Of a stretch of 16,374 nt of DNA, positions 1-6,635 are shown piece by piece. The stretch is from NCBI GenBank assembly GCA_937874515.1, contig CALNBV010000231.1, forward strand, positions 1 to 16,374, given 5' to 3'. The notes below the pieces were generated by a model. The model was given only the letters and a program-made list of their open reading frames with translations, made no database searches and was not told the DNA's origin. Positions within the stretch are counted from its first letter, which is position 1. The number at the start of each line of letters is the position of its first letter. The translations under genes were made by a program, and so were the position numbers. Origin of the DNA: an uncultured Paenibacillaceae bacterium (lineage in GTDB: Bacteria > Bacillota > Bacilli > Aneurinibacillales > Aneurinibacillaceae).

Positions 1-207
1 TCCCTTCACTTTAAGGTCTTTGATAACAGTAATTGTATCCCCATCTTGCAAGATGTTTCCATTGGAATCTTTATAAACCTTTGTATCTTCACTGGTGCTT
101 GTTGCTTCTAAAGACCATTCATGGGCACATTCTGGGCAAACAAACATGCTTCCATCCTCGTAAGTATATTCAGAATTACATTTTGGACAATTTGGTAAAG
201 CTGACAT
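1..207 (-). CDS. yjdM: YjdM/PhnA-like zinc-ribbon protein, 3' part cut by window edge
   Basis: The minus-strand reading frame starts at ATG 207 behind a GGAGG site and runs off the window after 69 codons. The protein opens MSALPNCPKCNSEYTYEDG and continues with a second CxxC in the segment VCPECAHEW, giving a four-cysteine zinc ribbon within the first 30 residues. A linker and the start of a small beta-barrel (motif GDTITVIKDLKVKG) follow. This order is typical of the YjdM family, historically called PhnA of the alkylphosphonate operon. The family's biochemical role is not settled, and I infer no phosphonate function here. It lies 87 bp behind arsA on the same strand. A TATACT-like -10 in that gap might give it its own promoter, but I see no clear -35. 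Confidence 0.85.
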   Translation of the reverse strand, partial: MSALPNCPKCNSEYTYEDGSMFVCPECAHEWSLEATSTSEDTKVYKDSNGNILQDGDTITVIKDLKVKG

Positions 208-294
208 AATCCATTTCCTCCATTCAATAATATGAATCCTAGTATAACAGAATTGCCCTGTCATCGTCTCCCATATTCATGAAAATTAGGATGG

Positions 295-2040
295 TTAGTC
301 TAACAAATCCAAAAGATTCTCTCCCTTGATCTCCTTTGCTTTCCATGGAATCAGGGCAAAATGGCCCTGGGAGATTTCATTCACTTTATTAATCCAGGTT
401 ATTTCATTGCTTGCTTTCCCTTTTAATATTTCATTGGTGGTTTGGGTGGCATATAAACTAGAATTAATGACCCACCATTTACTGTAAATCCCTGCCCTTT
501 GCAAATCATCCTCCAGTCTCATGGCTTCATGGACCGGGGTTGTTTCTGCCAGAGTCACAATAATAACTTCTGTTTCGTTGGGATTTCTCAGCTTAGGCAA
601 CAGTTTTCTCACTGATTCAGGGGTATCCCCCTGGGACCGTTGGATTTCCTGATTGTAGCTTTCCGTAGAATCTAATAATAATAAAGTATGTCCCGTTGGT
701 GCCGTATCAATGACCACTACCTCATTTTCAGATCGATCCACAATTTCTGCAAAAGCTTTAAACACCGCAATCTCCTGGGTACAGGGGGATCGTAAATCTT
801 CTTCAATATAAGCAAGGTCTTCTTCACTCATAGTATCCCGCACCTTACTTAATACATCTTCTTTATACTTTTCTAATTCTTTCTTTTCATCAATGTGGCT
901 TAGAGTAATCCCGAAGCTTTCATCAATGACCAATTTTAAATGGGCAGCAGGGTCTGTTGTGGCAAGATGGACCTTTTTCCCTTTTCTGGACAACCCCAGG
1001 GCGATGGCTGCTGCGATGGTGGTTTTACCTACCCCACCTTTCCCCATAGCGAAAATGACTTTTTTATTGAAACGATTTAAGTCTTCTACTATGTCTTTTA
1101 ATTTTGGTATTTGATTTACACTACATTTTGCTTCCTGATTCACTATTCTTTCTTCCGTTAAAAATGCCCTTACATTTTCCAGGCCCGTCACATTATAAGG
1201 ACGAAGGGAAATCTGATAGGTTTCCAAACCTTTTAACCCCTCTGGCATAACTTGCAAAGCCTTTGTTTGTTTATCCAGGATTGCCCCGGATAAATCATCA
1301 TCAGCATCCTGCAGGACACCATTCATGATCAGAAGTTGATTCCTAATTCCAATCTCCTGTAATTCTACGGAAGCTCTTTCCGCTTCTTTCAAAGGGGCTT
1401 CTTCCGGCCTTGCAACGAGAATAAGAGTCGTCATATTCTTGTCGGCCAGGGTTTCTACGGCTTTTTTATATACTTCTTTTTGGCCTTCTAATCCTGCTAA
1501 TTGACCTAAACAAGACGCACCATGGGTACTTTCACTAATAAAATTGCTCCAGGCGGAGGGAAGCTGTAACATGCGCAAGGTATGACCTGTTGGTGCAGTA
1601 TCGAAAAGAATATAATCAAATTCCTGTTTAACGTTTTCATCCCCAATAAAATTAGAAAACTCGTTAAAAGCGGCAATTTCTACGGTGCAAGACCCAGATA
1701 ATTGTTCTTCCATATTTTTAATGACTACATCAGGTAGTTTTCCCCGATATGGACCAACCACGCTTTCTTTATACTCTTGTGCCGCTTGAACCGGATCGAA
1801 ATTGCTAACCACCAGATTAGGCACTTCTTTGATTTGTACCCCTTTATTGGTTAAGGGTGTATTGAAAACATCCTGCAGGTTGGAGGCTGGATCAGTGCTC
1901 ACTAACATGATTCTTTTTCCCTGGTCTGCCAGGGTCATAGCTGTGGCACAGGCGGTAGACGTTTTTCCTACTCCACCTTTACCTGTGAAAAATAAGTATT
2001 TTGTTAGAGGGATTTTATTAGGATTAAAGGCCTTAAACAT
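295..2040 (-). CDS. arsA: ArsA, arsenite efflux-associated ATPase
   Basis: 581-residue cytosolic ATPase. In characterised systems ArsA takes As(III)/Sb(III) from ArsD and drives efflux through the membrane carrier, here presumably Acr3. Two homologous halves are visible: P-loops GKGGVGKT at about residues 20-27 and 333-340, and the family signature DTAPTGHTL at about 147 and 445. Cysteines at about 118 (GSCTVE), 177 (GASCLG) and 420 (SPCTQE) match the three metalloid-binding cysteines of E. coli ArsA (113, 172, 422). Length matches the family (E. coli 583). An upstream GTG at 2079 is possible but lies inside arsD. The ATG at 2040 has an AAGGA site nine bases upstream and the usual ArsA N-terminus, so I chose it. 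It is the last gene of the ars operon, 16 bp behind arsD. Confidence 0.96.
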   Translation of the reverse strand: MFKAFNPNKIPLTKYLFFTGKGGVGKTSTACATAMTLADQGKRIMLVSTDPASNLQDVFNTPLTNKGVQIKEVPNLVVSNFDPVQAAQEYKESVVGPYRGKLPDVVIKNMEEQLSGSCTVEIAAFNEFSNFIGDENVKQEFDYILFDTAPTGHTLRMLQLPSAWSNFISESTHGASCLGQLAGLEGQKEVYKKAVETLADKNMTTLILVARPEEAPLKEAERASVELQEIGIRNQLLIMNGVLQDADDDLSGAILDKQTKALQVMPEGLKGLETYQISLRPYNVTGLENVRAFLTEERIVNQEAKCSVNQIPKLKDIVEDLNRFNKKVIFAMGKGGVGKTTIAAAIALGLSRKGKKVHLATTDPAAHLKLVIDESFGITLSHIDEKKELEKYKEDVLSKVRDTMSEEDLAYIEEDLRSPCTQEIAVFKAFAEIVDRSENEVVVIDTAPTGHTLLLLDSTESYNQEIQRSQGDTPESVRKLLPKLRNPNETEVIIVTLAETTPVHEAMRLEDDLQRAGIYSKWWVINSSLYATQTTNEILKGKASNEITWINKVNEISQGHFALIPWKAKEIKGENLLDLLD

Positions 2041-2056
2041 ATCTTCACGTCCTTGT

Positions 2057-2431
2057 TTAGCAATTACAATCTGGGCCACAGCTGCTTTCTTTTGTTTTAA
2101 ACTTGAGGGTAGCTTTCAGAGTATCGGCAGGAATCTCAAGTAGTTCACAAAATTCATCATTGGTTGGATAAGCTTTTGTTTTTACAACTGCACCATTTAC
2201 CATGGTGACTGGCAAAATATCCACCCCATCAGAATTAAGCAACTGATTAACGGTTTTGTTATCAACATAGGCCTGAGGATTATTTGTCAAGTTGTGCCGT
2301 TCTACGATAATCCCTTTGTTTTTCAGGGTGTTTAGGGTAGTTGAAACCCTGAGTAATTCAGGATCTACAGAAGGTCCACAAACCCCTGTTGGACAACACA
2401 TAGCAGGATCAAAAATCATCATTTTCTTCAT
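2057..2431 (-). CDS. arsD: ArsD, arsenite metallochaperone
   Basis: 124-residue cytosolic protein. ArsD hands As(III) to ArsA and raises its affinity; in E. coli it is also a weak repressor. The N-terminal motif FDPAMCCPTGVCG places cysteines at residues 12, 13 and 18, exactly the essential triad of E. coli ArsD. A further Cys cluster closes the protein (SSCGPDCNC: residues 118, 122, 124), a variation on the C-terminal vicinal pairs of other ArsD proteins. The ATG at 2431 has AAGGAGAG upstream. It starts 13 bp after arsC ends and stops 16 bp before the chosen arsA start, consistent with translation as a unit. The arsD-arsA pairing is the usual arrangement. Confidence 0.96.
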   Translation of the reverse strand: MKKMMIFDPAMCCPTGVCGPSVDPELLRVSTTLNTLKNKGIIVERHNLTNNPQAYVDNKTVNQLLNSDGVDILPVTMVNGAVVKTKAYPTNDEFCELLEIPADTLKATLKFKTKESSCGPDCNC

Positions 2432-2444
2432 ACATCATCTCTCC

Positions 2445-2864
2445 TTATTGGCCTGTTTTCGCGAATTCTATCATTCTATTTTCAATTTCATCCCGTACCC
2501 GTTGGAAAGTAGCCCACTTTTCTTCATCAGTTCCCGTAGCTTTCGCTGGGTCATCAAAACCCCAATGGGCCCGCTTCACGTGTGGTGGAGTCATGGGGCA
2601 TTTATCATTAGCATCCCCACATAAAGTAACCACAAAATCTGCCTGGTTCAAACGTTCCATGTCAATGACATCGGACGTTTGCCGGGAAATATCAATGCCT
2701 ACCTCTGCCATGGCTTTCACCCCATTTGGATTGAGGCCATGGGCTTCAATGCCTGCACTGTACACCTCGAAGGTGTCACCTAAGTACTTTTTCCCAAAGC
2801 CTTCTGCCATTTGGCTGCGGCAGGAATTTCCCGTACAGAGAAAATAAATGATTTTTTTCTTCAT
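2445..2864 (-). CDS. arsC: ArsC, thioredoxin-coupled arsenate reductase
   Basis: 139-residue low-molecular-weight phosphatase-fold enzyme that reduces arsenate to arsenite. The catalytic P-loop CTGNSCR spans residues 10-16 (nucleophile C10, C15, R16). The redox pair C82 and C89 lies in LCGDANDKC, the same positions as in S. aureus pI258 ArsC. The mechanism known for this class passes the disulfide C10-C82-C89 to thioredoxin. The ATG at 2862-2864 overlaps the acr3 stop codon by 4 bp (ATGA), so its translation is probably coupled to acr3. An AAGGAAGG site sits inside the acr3 3' end. The product feeds Acr3, and ArsA if engaged, with As(III). Confidence 0.97.
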   Translation of the reverse strand: MKKKIIYFLCTGNSCRSQMAEGFGKKYLGDTFEVYSAGIEAHGLNPNGVKAMAEVGIDISRQTSDVIDMERLNQADFVVTLCGDANDKCPMTPPHVKRAHWGFDDPAKATGTDEEKWATFQRVRDEIENRMIEFAKTGQ

Positions 2865-3919
2865 GATGTGCTGCCTTCCTTAAAGTATTTTCTTTTGAAC
2901 CATAAAGCTACATTGACCAGAGCAATAAGGGCAGGCACTTCTACCAAAGGTCCTATGACTGCGGCAAAGGCCGCACCGGAATGGATCCCAAACACCCCGA
3001 CAGCGACAGCAATGGCTAATTCAAAGTTATTGCTGGCTGCTGTAAAGGACAATGTGGTTGTTACAGGGTAATTGGCCCCCACTTTTTTCCCCATGAAAAA
3101 GGAAATCAAAAACATCACCACAAAATAAATAAGTAAAGGAATGGCAATTCTCACCACATCCAAAGGCAACTGCACAATATACTCCCCTTTAAGGGAGAAC
3201 ATAACAATGATCGTAAATAGAAGAGCAATTAAGGTAATGGGGCTAATTTTCGGAATAAATACGGATTGATACCATTCTTTTCCCTTTGTTTTAAGGAAGA
3301 TTACCCTTGTTAAAACCCCAGCTATAAAGGGAATGCCAAGATAAATAAAGACGCTTTTTGCTACCTGAGAAATGGTAATATCCACTTTCATTCCCTCTAA
3401 ACCAAACCAACCAGGTAATACGGTAATAAAAACATAAGTATAAATGGAGTAAAACAAGACCTGGAAAATGGAATTAAAGGCTACTAAACCAGCGGCATAT
3501 TCACTATCCCCTTTTGCTAGTTCATTCCACACAATGACCATGGCAATACAACGGGCCAAGCCAATCATGATTAGCCCTACCATGTATTCTGGATATCCTT
3601 GCAAGAACACTATGGCCAGGATAAACATTAATATGGGACCAATGACCCAGTTTTGTAGAAGGGATAATCCTAGTACCCTCCAATTTTTAAAAACTCTCCA
3701 CATTTCTTCATACTTCACTTTGGCTAGAGGGGGGTACATCATCAAAATTAACCCAATGGCCAGAGGAATGGATGTGGTCCCTGCTTGATATTTGGTCAAC
3801 CATTGAACCAATGGGGGAAAAAGATACCCAGCCCCAATGCCAATACCCATGGCGAGGAATATCCAAAGGGTTAAATAGCGATCGAGAAAGGAAAGTTTAC
3901 TCACTACCTGATTTTTCAT
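2861..3919 (-). CDS. acr3: Acr3, arsenite efflux permease
   Basis: 352-residue polytopic membrane protein with about ten hydrophobic segments, of the Acr3/ArsB(Bacillus) family that exports arsenite. The segment GLARCIAMVIVWNELAKGD carries the conserved cysteine (about residue 124), and TAASNNFELAIAVAVG carries the conserved glutamate (about 300); both were shown to matter in characterised Acr3 proteins. The frame opens at a GTG at 3949, but the ATG at 3919 has an AAGGGAG site 6 bases upstream and gives the usual N-terminus, so I use it. It overlaps the last 23 bp of arsR and overlaps arsC by 4 bp. Presence of arsD and arsA suggests the carrier can be energised by ATP as well as by the membrane potential; that is inference from other arsDA-acr3 operons. 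Confidence 0.95.
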   Translation of the reverse strand: MKNQVVSKLSFLDRYLTLWIFLAMGIGIGAGYLFPPLVQWLTKYQAGTTSIPLAIGLILMMYPPLAKVKYEEMWRVFKNWRVLGLSLLQNWVIGPILMFILAIVFLQGYPEYMVGLIMIGLARCIAMVIVWNELAKGDSEYAAGLVAFNSIFQVLFYSIYTYVFITVLPGWFGLEGMKVDITISQVAKSVFIYLGIPFIAGVLTRVIFLKTKGKEWYQSVFIPKISPITLIALLFTIIVMFSLKGEYIVQLPLDVVRIAIPLLIYFVVMFLISFFMGKKVGANYPVTTTLSFTAASNNFELAIAVAVGVFGIHSGAAFAAVIGPLVEVPALIALVNVALWFKRKYFKEGSTS

Positions 3920-4265
3920 TCTGTTCTCCCTTCGATAAAACCACACCACAGTGGTTTTCTGGTTTCTTCATCTTGTATTCTTGCAAAACCGATGTTACCG
4001 AGGGTGCATGTTCTAAAATAGATTGAACATACGCCGGAAGGTCATCATCTAAACGATAATGCATCCAGGTTCCCTCTCTCCTCTCTTGCACTAAACCTGC
4101 TTCCCGCAATTTTTTTAAATGTTGGCTAATGGCCGGCTGGGACAACTGAAGAAGCTCTACTAAATCACAGACACATAACTCTTGTTCTCGTACATAACAC
4201 AAAATAGATAAACGTGTTTTATCGGAAACTAGTTTAAGGAGGTTTACCATTTTATCCATGTTCAT
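3897..4265 (-). CDS. arsR: ArsR, arsenite-responsive repressor of the ars operon
   Basis: 122-residue ArsR/SmtB winged-helix repressor. The recognition region reads LSQPAISQHLKKLREAGLV (about residues 41-59). It is preceded by ELCVCDL with the C31-x-C33 pair that binds As(III) in E. coli-type ArsR, and followed by the wing ERREGTWMHYRL. C106 near the C-terminus is an extra candidate ligand. The frame is open to a GTG at 4301, but that codon lies about where transcription should begin after the -10 at 4304-4309, so the ATG at 4265 behind GGTGGTGA is more credible. It is the first gene of the arsR-acr3-arsC-arsD-arsA operon and is likely autoregulated through the inverted repeat at 4290-4305. 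Confidence 0.93.
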   Translation of the reverse strand: MNMDKMVNLLKLVSDKTRLSILCYVREQELCVCDLVELLQLSQPAISQHLKKLREAGLVQERREGTWMHYRLDDDLPAYVQSILEHAPSVTSVLQEYKMKKPENHCGVVLSKGEQNEKSGSE

Positions 4266-4289
4266 ACCGTTATATTCACCACCACCTAT

Positions 4290-4305
4290 ATAAGTACACA
4301 CTTAT
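4290..4305 (-). promoter_or_regulatory. ArsR operator candidate
   Basis: Inverted repeat ATAAGT-ACAC-ACTTAT (6-bp arms, 4-bp spacer) touching the arsR -10 box, at the expected transcription start. ArsR repressors bind short inverted repeats in this position and release on As(III). The half-site ATAAGTGT also appears at 4375-4382 inside the marR promoter. Assignment to ArsR is by position only. Confidence 0.65.
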
Positions 4306-4332
4306 ATTATGCCTTTTTTACTTAAATATCAA
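4304..4332 (-). promoter_or_regulatory. Promoter of the arsR-acr3-arsC-arsD-arsA operon
   Basis: On the minus strand, TTGATA (4327-4332) and TAATAT (4304-4309) are separated by 17 bp, a sigma-A-type spacing. The start of transcription would fall near 4297, inside the ArsR operator candidate and upstream of the chosen arsR ATG. Confidence 0.65.
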
Positions 4333-4351
4333 TTAAGATTATGTAAAGATT

Positions 4352-4379
4352 AAATTACTTGCATTTTGCAAATAATAAG
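4352..4379 (+). promoter_or_regulatory. Operator-like element, copy 1 (marR promoter)
   Basis: 28-bp segment that matches the reverse complement of 4884-4911 at 23 of 28 positions. It opens AAATTACTTGCAT and contains the palindrome TTGCATTTTGCAA over the marR -35. It is the best candidate for the binding site of the adjacent MarR-family protein. Confidence 0.55.
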
Positions 4380-4387
4380 TGTATAAA
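4359..4387 (+). promoter_or_regulatory. Promoter of marR-arsM
   Basis: TTGCAT (4359-4364) and TATAAA (4382-4387) with a 17-bp spacer, pointing to the MarR gene. The -35 is part of a perfect TTGCA-TTT-TGCAA inverted repeat (4359-4371). An ATAAGTGT ArsR-like half-site lies in the spacer just before the -10, so both regulators could act here. Confidence 0.65.
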
Positions 4388-4407
4388 ATAAGCGAGAGGA
4401 GGTTACC

Positions 4408-4863
4408 ATGGATAATCTTCGTGAACTATTTTATATCATGACTCGTGGATTTGGTTTTCTCGATAAACAGTGTTGTCTATCTTCTTTTGATTGTTGCCAG
4501 GATCTTGAGATTTCTCCAATCCAGAGCCATATTCTTTATGAAATTAACAGGCAGCATCAACCCTCCATACAGAAGATTGCAGAAACCCTTGGTACGGATA
4601 TCACTACCTTTAGCAGACAGATCCAAACACTAGTTAAAATGGATTTGGTGAAAAAAACGCCCCATCCAGAGGACCGGAGAATTTCTATTCTTTCTCTTAC
4701 AGAAAAAGGAAAATCTTTATCAATCAGGATTGATCAGGAAATGAAGGCTTATCTCAACGAAGTGTTTTCACACATGAATGATTTTGAAAAAGAAACTGTC
4801 ATCCGTTCCATTAAGTTGTTAAATGAGGCAATGGCAAATAGCAAAAGGTGTTGTTCCCCTTAG
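4408..4863 (+). CDS. Cysteine-rich MarR-family regulator, probably arsenic-responsive
   Basis: 151-residue MarR-family winged-helix protein. The DNA-binding core spans roughly residues 50-105, with recognition segment TDITTFSRQIQTLVKMDLV, and the wing carries the family signature PHPEDRRISILSLTEKG. It has three vicinal cysteine pairs: C22-C23, C29-C30 and C148-C149 (tail KRCCSP). Paired thiols are unusual in MarR proteins and suit trivalent arsenic or redox sensing. The start is ATG 4408 behind AGAGGAGG. It is divergent from arsR and 75 bp ahead of arsM. An operator-like element stands before both this gene and arsM, suggesting it represses itself and arsM. Family assignment is sure; the ligand is inferred. 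Confidence 0.88.
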   Translation: MDNLRELFYIMTRGFGFLDKQCCLSSFDCCQDLEISPIQSHILYEINRQHQPSIQKIAETLGTDITTFSRQIQTLVKMDLVKKTPHPEDRRISILSLTEKGKSLSIRIDQEMKAYLNEVFSHMNDFEKETVIRSIKLLNEAMANSKRCCSP

Positions 4864-4883
4864 CCCAAGACATCTTATTTACA

Positions 4884-4911
4884 TTTAACATTTGTAAGAT
4901 GCAAGTAATTT
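4884..4911 (-). promoter_or_regulatory. Operator-like element, copy 2 (upstream of arsM)
   Basis: Read on the minus strand this 28-bp segment matches 4352-4379 at 23 of 28 positions, with the core TTACTTGCATCTTACAAAT. It sits in the 75-bp gap between marR and arsM, in inverse orientation to copy 1. It also overlaps a 7-bp hairpin CATCTTA/TAAGATG (4871-4877 with 4895-4901). No good -35/-10 pair for arsM is visible here. Confidence 0.5.
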
Positions 4912-4938
4912 CACTCGATACAAGGAGGTTGTTCGTAA

Positions 4939-5742
4939 ATGAAAGAAACTGAAAAGGATCAAATCCGGCAAACCGTTCGAAATAACTATCAAAAAATCGC
5001 CATAAAAAATATCGATACAGGTGGGTGCTGTACCCCCTCCTCAGGTTGTTGTGATACTCCTCTAGACTATAAGGAAATCTCCGCCAAACTAGGGTACTCT
5101 CAAGAGGAGTTATCTGTTGTTCCTGAAGGGGCAAACATGGGTCTGGGGTGTGGCAATCCACAAGCCATTGCTGCTTTACAGCCTGGTGAAGTGGTATTGG
5201 ATTTAGGCAGTGGTGGAGGGTTTGATTGTTTTTTAGCAGCCCGCCAGGTTGGAGAACAAGGCCACGTCATGGGTGTAGATATGACACCAGAAATGATTAG
5301 CAAAGCCCGCAACAATGCTGTTCAAGGTGGATTTGCCAACACAGAGTTTCGCTTAGGAGAAATTGAGCATTTACCCATAGCAGACAATACAGTGGATGTG
5401 ATTATTTCCAACTGTGTCATTAATCTTTCCCCTGATAAACCTCAGGTGTTCAAAGAAGCCTATCGTGTACTGAAACCAGGTGGACGCCTTGCCATCTCCG
5501 ATGTAGTGACAACCACAGAGCTACCTGCAGAAATCAGAAATGATCTGGGGGATTTATATTCTGGATGCATCTCAGGCGCATCTTCCATTGAAGAAGTAGA
5601 AAATATGTTACAACAAAGTGGATTTACTACTATTGTTGTAGAACCAAAAGATGAATCAAAGGACTTTATTAAAGACTGGGCGCCTGGGGCCAATGTGGAA
5701 GATTATATTGTTTCTGCAGTGATTAAAGGGGTTAAACCTTAA
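4939..5742 (+). CDS. arsM: ArsM, arsenite S-adenosylmethionine methyltransferase
   Basis: 267-residue class I methyltransferase that converts As(III) into methylated, partly volatile forms using SAM. The SAM motif VLDLGSGGGFD lies at about residues 86-96, followed by GVDMTPEMI (112-120). The three As(III)-ligand cysteines known from CmArsM and relatives are present at 71 (GLGCGNP), 159 (ISNCVINLSP) and 210 (GCISGA). The N-terminus carries extra CC pairs (GGCCTP at 30-31, SGCCD at 37-38), common in bacterial ArsM. The start is ATG 4939 behind AAGGAGG. It is probably cotranscribed with marR and its stop codon overlaps that of the convergent gene at 5739. Confidence 0.96.
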   Translation: MKETEKDQIRQTVRNNYQKIAIKNIDTGGCCTPSSGCCDTPLDYKEISAKLGYSQEELSVVPEGANMGLGCGNPQAIAALQPGEVVLDLGSGGGFDCFLAARQVGEQGHVMGVDMTPEMISKARNNAVQGGFANTEFRLGEIEHLPIADNTVDVIISNCVINLSPDKPQVFKEAYRVLKPGGRLAISDVVTTTELPAEIRNDLGDLYSGCISGASSIEEVENMLQQSGFTTIVVEPKDESKDFIKDWAPGANVEDYIVSAVIKGVKP

Positions 5743-6236
5743 TACCCTAATAATCCCCTTTGCTCAGCTTCATGCATAAGTTTCACACGTACCTGAGCCA
5801 CATCATTTGGTTTATAAAAATCTACTTTTTTTAATTCTTTTAAGTAGATTTGAAATACAGTGTTTGCTGTTTCTAACTTTTCCTTGTCTGTTATGGACTC
5901 TGAAAGCAGAAAAAGAATACTCCACATATCATGTGCTAAATAATAATATACTTCCCGATGCTCCTTAAACATACGTGAGTTTACTCCCAGAAGCCCTGCT
6001 AAATCAAGAGCGGTTGCAGCATGTTGATATGATTGTATAAAATTTTGCCCATAAACTCCTTTATATTGGGAATGTAGACTTCTATCAAAGGTCTCGGAAA
6101 TAGCGAATAAATTTGTTTTATACATGTCTAAATTGCGATACGTTTGTTCTTTATCTTCTTTAAGCAGAAAAACATTAAGCCCTACGCTTACTACAAATAA
6201 TAATATAAATATTGCTATCAACCATTTTTTCTTCAT
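5739..6236 (-). CDS. Membrane-anchored protein of unknown function
   Basis: 165 residues, not recognised. A lysine-rich start (MKKKW) is followed by one hydrophobic helix (about residues 5-26). The rest is a mostly alpha-helical extracytoplasmic domain with many charged residues and no cysteines. The start ATG 6236 has GAAAGGAG upstream. Its stop overlaps the arsM stop by a few bases on the opposite strand, so transcripts converge. It lies downstream of a strong hairpin at 6289-6325, so it probably has its own promoter. Context gives no link to arsenic. The frame, start and ribosome site make a real gene likely. Confidence 0.7.
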   Translation of the reverse strand: MKKKWLIAIFILLFVVSVGLNVFLLKEDKEQTYRNLDMYKTNLFAISETFDRSLHSQYKGVYGQNFIQSYQHAATALDLAGLLGVNSRMFKEHREVYYYLAHDMWSILFLLSESITDKEKLETANTVFQIYLKELKKVDFYKPNDVAQVRVKLMHEAEQRGLLGY

Positions 6237-6282
6237 GATGTACTCCTTTCATCAACATTTTTATTATGCTTATGAAAAGGAT

Positions 6283-6325
6283 AAAACAAACCACCCTTTC
6301 CCATACATCCAGGGAAAGGGTGGTT
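6283..6325 (-). terminator. Rho-independent terminator after the small membrane-protein gene
   Basis: Perfect 14-bp stem AACCACCCTTTCCC (6289-6302) with GGGAAAGGGTGGTT (6312-6325) and a 9-base loop. On the minus strand the stem is followed by TTTGTTTT. It begins 6 bp after the gene at 6331-6630 ends. Confidence 0.85.
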
Positions 6326-6330
6326 ATTAT

Positions 6331-6630
6331 CTACATTTTCCGCAATTTATAAAGAAAAATAGCTTCCAATATAAATATAGAAGAAAAGAAATATCTGAAA
6401 ATCTTTACAAACTGTTCCGCTGTAACAACATGAAATCCTTCTAAGTTAATCAATATTATTGAACCAATCATAAATATGACAAGGGCAAAACTGCTCATTC
6501 GTTGCCAGATGTCAGATCCTCTTTCATCCTTGCTCTCGGGACTACGTGCAAATCGAATAAGATATATCATGCTTACAATTGATGCAATAAGAAACACTAT
6601 CAAAAATATCATAAAAATAATTTCTAACAT
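6331..6630 (-). CDS. Small integral membrane protein, partner of an XRE-type regulator
   Basis: 99 residues with three hydrophobic segments (about 2-26, 46-62 and 80-93) separated by a charged loop (RSPESKDERGSD). Small membrane proteins of this kind often follow a short XRE regulator gene in Bacillota (DUF2178-like pairs). The upstream gene here ends in the C-terminal half of just such a regulator. The gap to it is 5 bp, and the ribosome site GAGGAGGGGGAG is made from the codons of its acidic tail, so translation is probably coupled. Function is unknown; the pairing is inferred from general knowledge of such gene pairs. Confidence 0.75.
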   Translation of the reverse strand: MLEIIFMIFLIVFLIASIVSMIYLIRFARSPESKDERGSDIWQRMSSFALVIFMIGSIILINLEGFHVVTAEQFVKIFRYFFSSIFILEAIFLYKLRKM

Positions 6631-6635
6631 ACTAC

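Noticed and set aside
2041..2079. GTG start adding 13 residues to ArsA
   Set aside because: It lies inside arsD with no good ribosome site, while the ATG at 2040 has one and gives the usual ArsA N-terminus.
1802..2143. Plus-strand frame of 113 codons inside arsA and arsD
   Set aside because: It is the antisense shadow of conserved ArsA/ArsD codons; its residues mirror the P-loop region.
3920..3949. GTG start adding 10 residues to Acr3
   Set aside because: The ATG at 3919 has an AAGGGAG site directly upstream and a better family fit.
4266..4301. GTG start for ArsR
   Set aside because: The codon lies at or ahead of the predicted transcription start and in the operator.
4811..5161. Minus-strand frame of 116 codons across the marR end and arsM start
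   Set aside because: It overlaps two well-supported genes on the other strand and has no family features or ribosome site.
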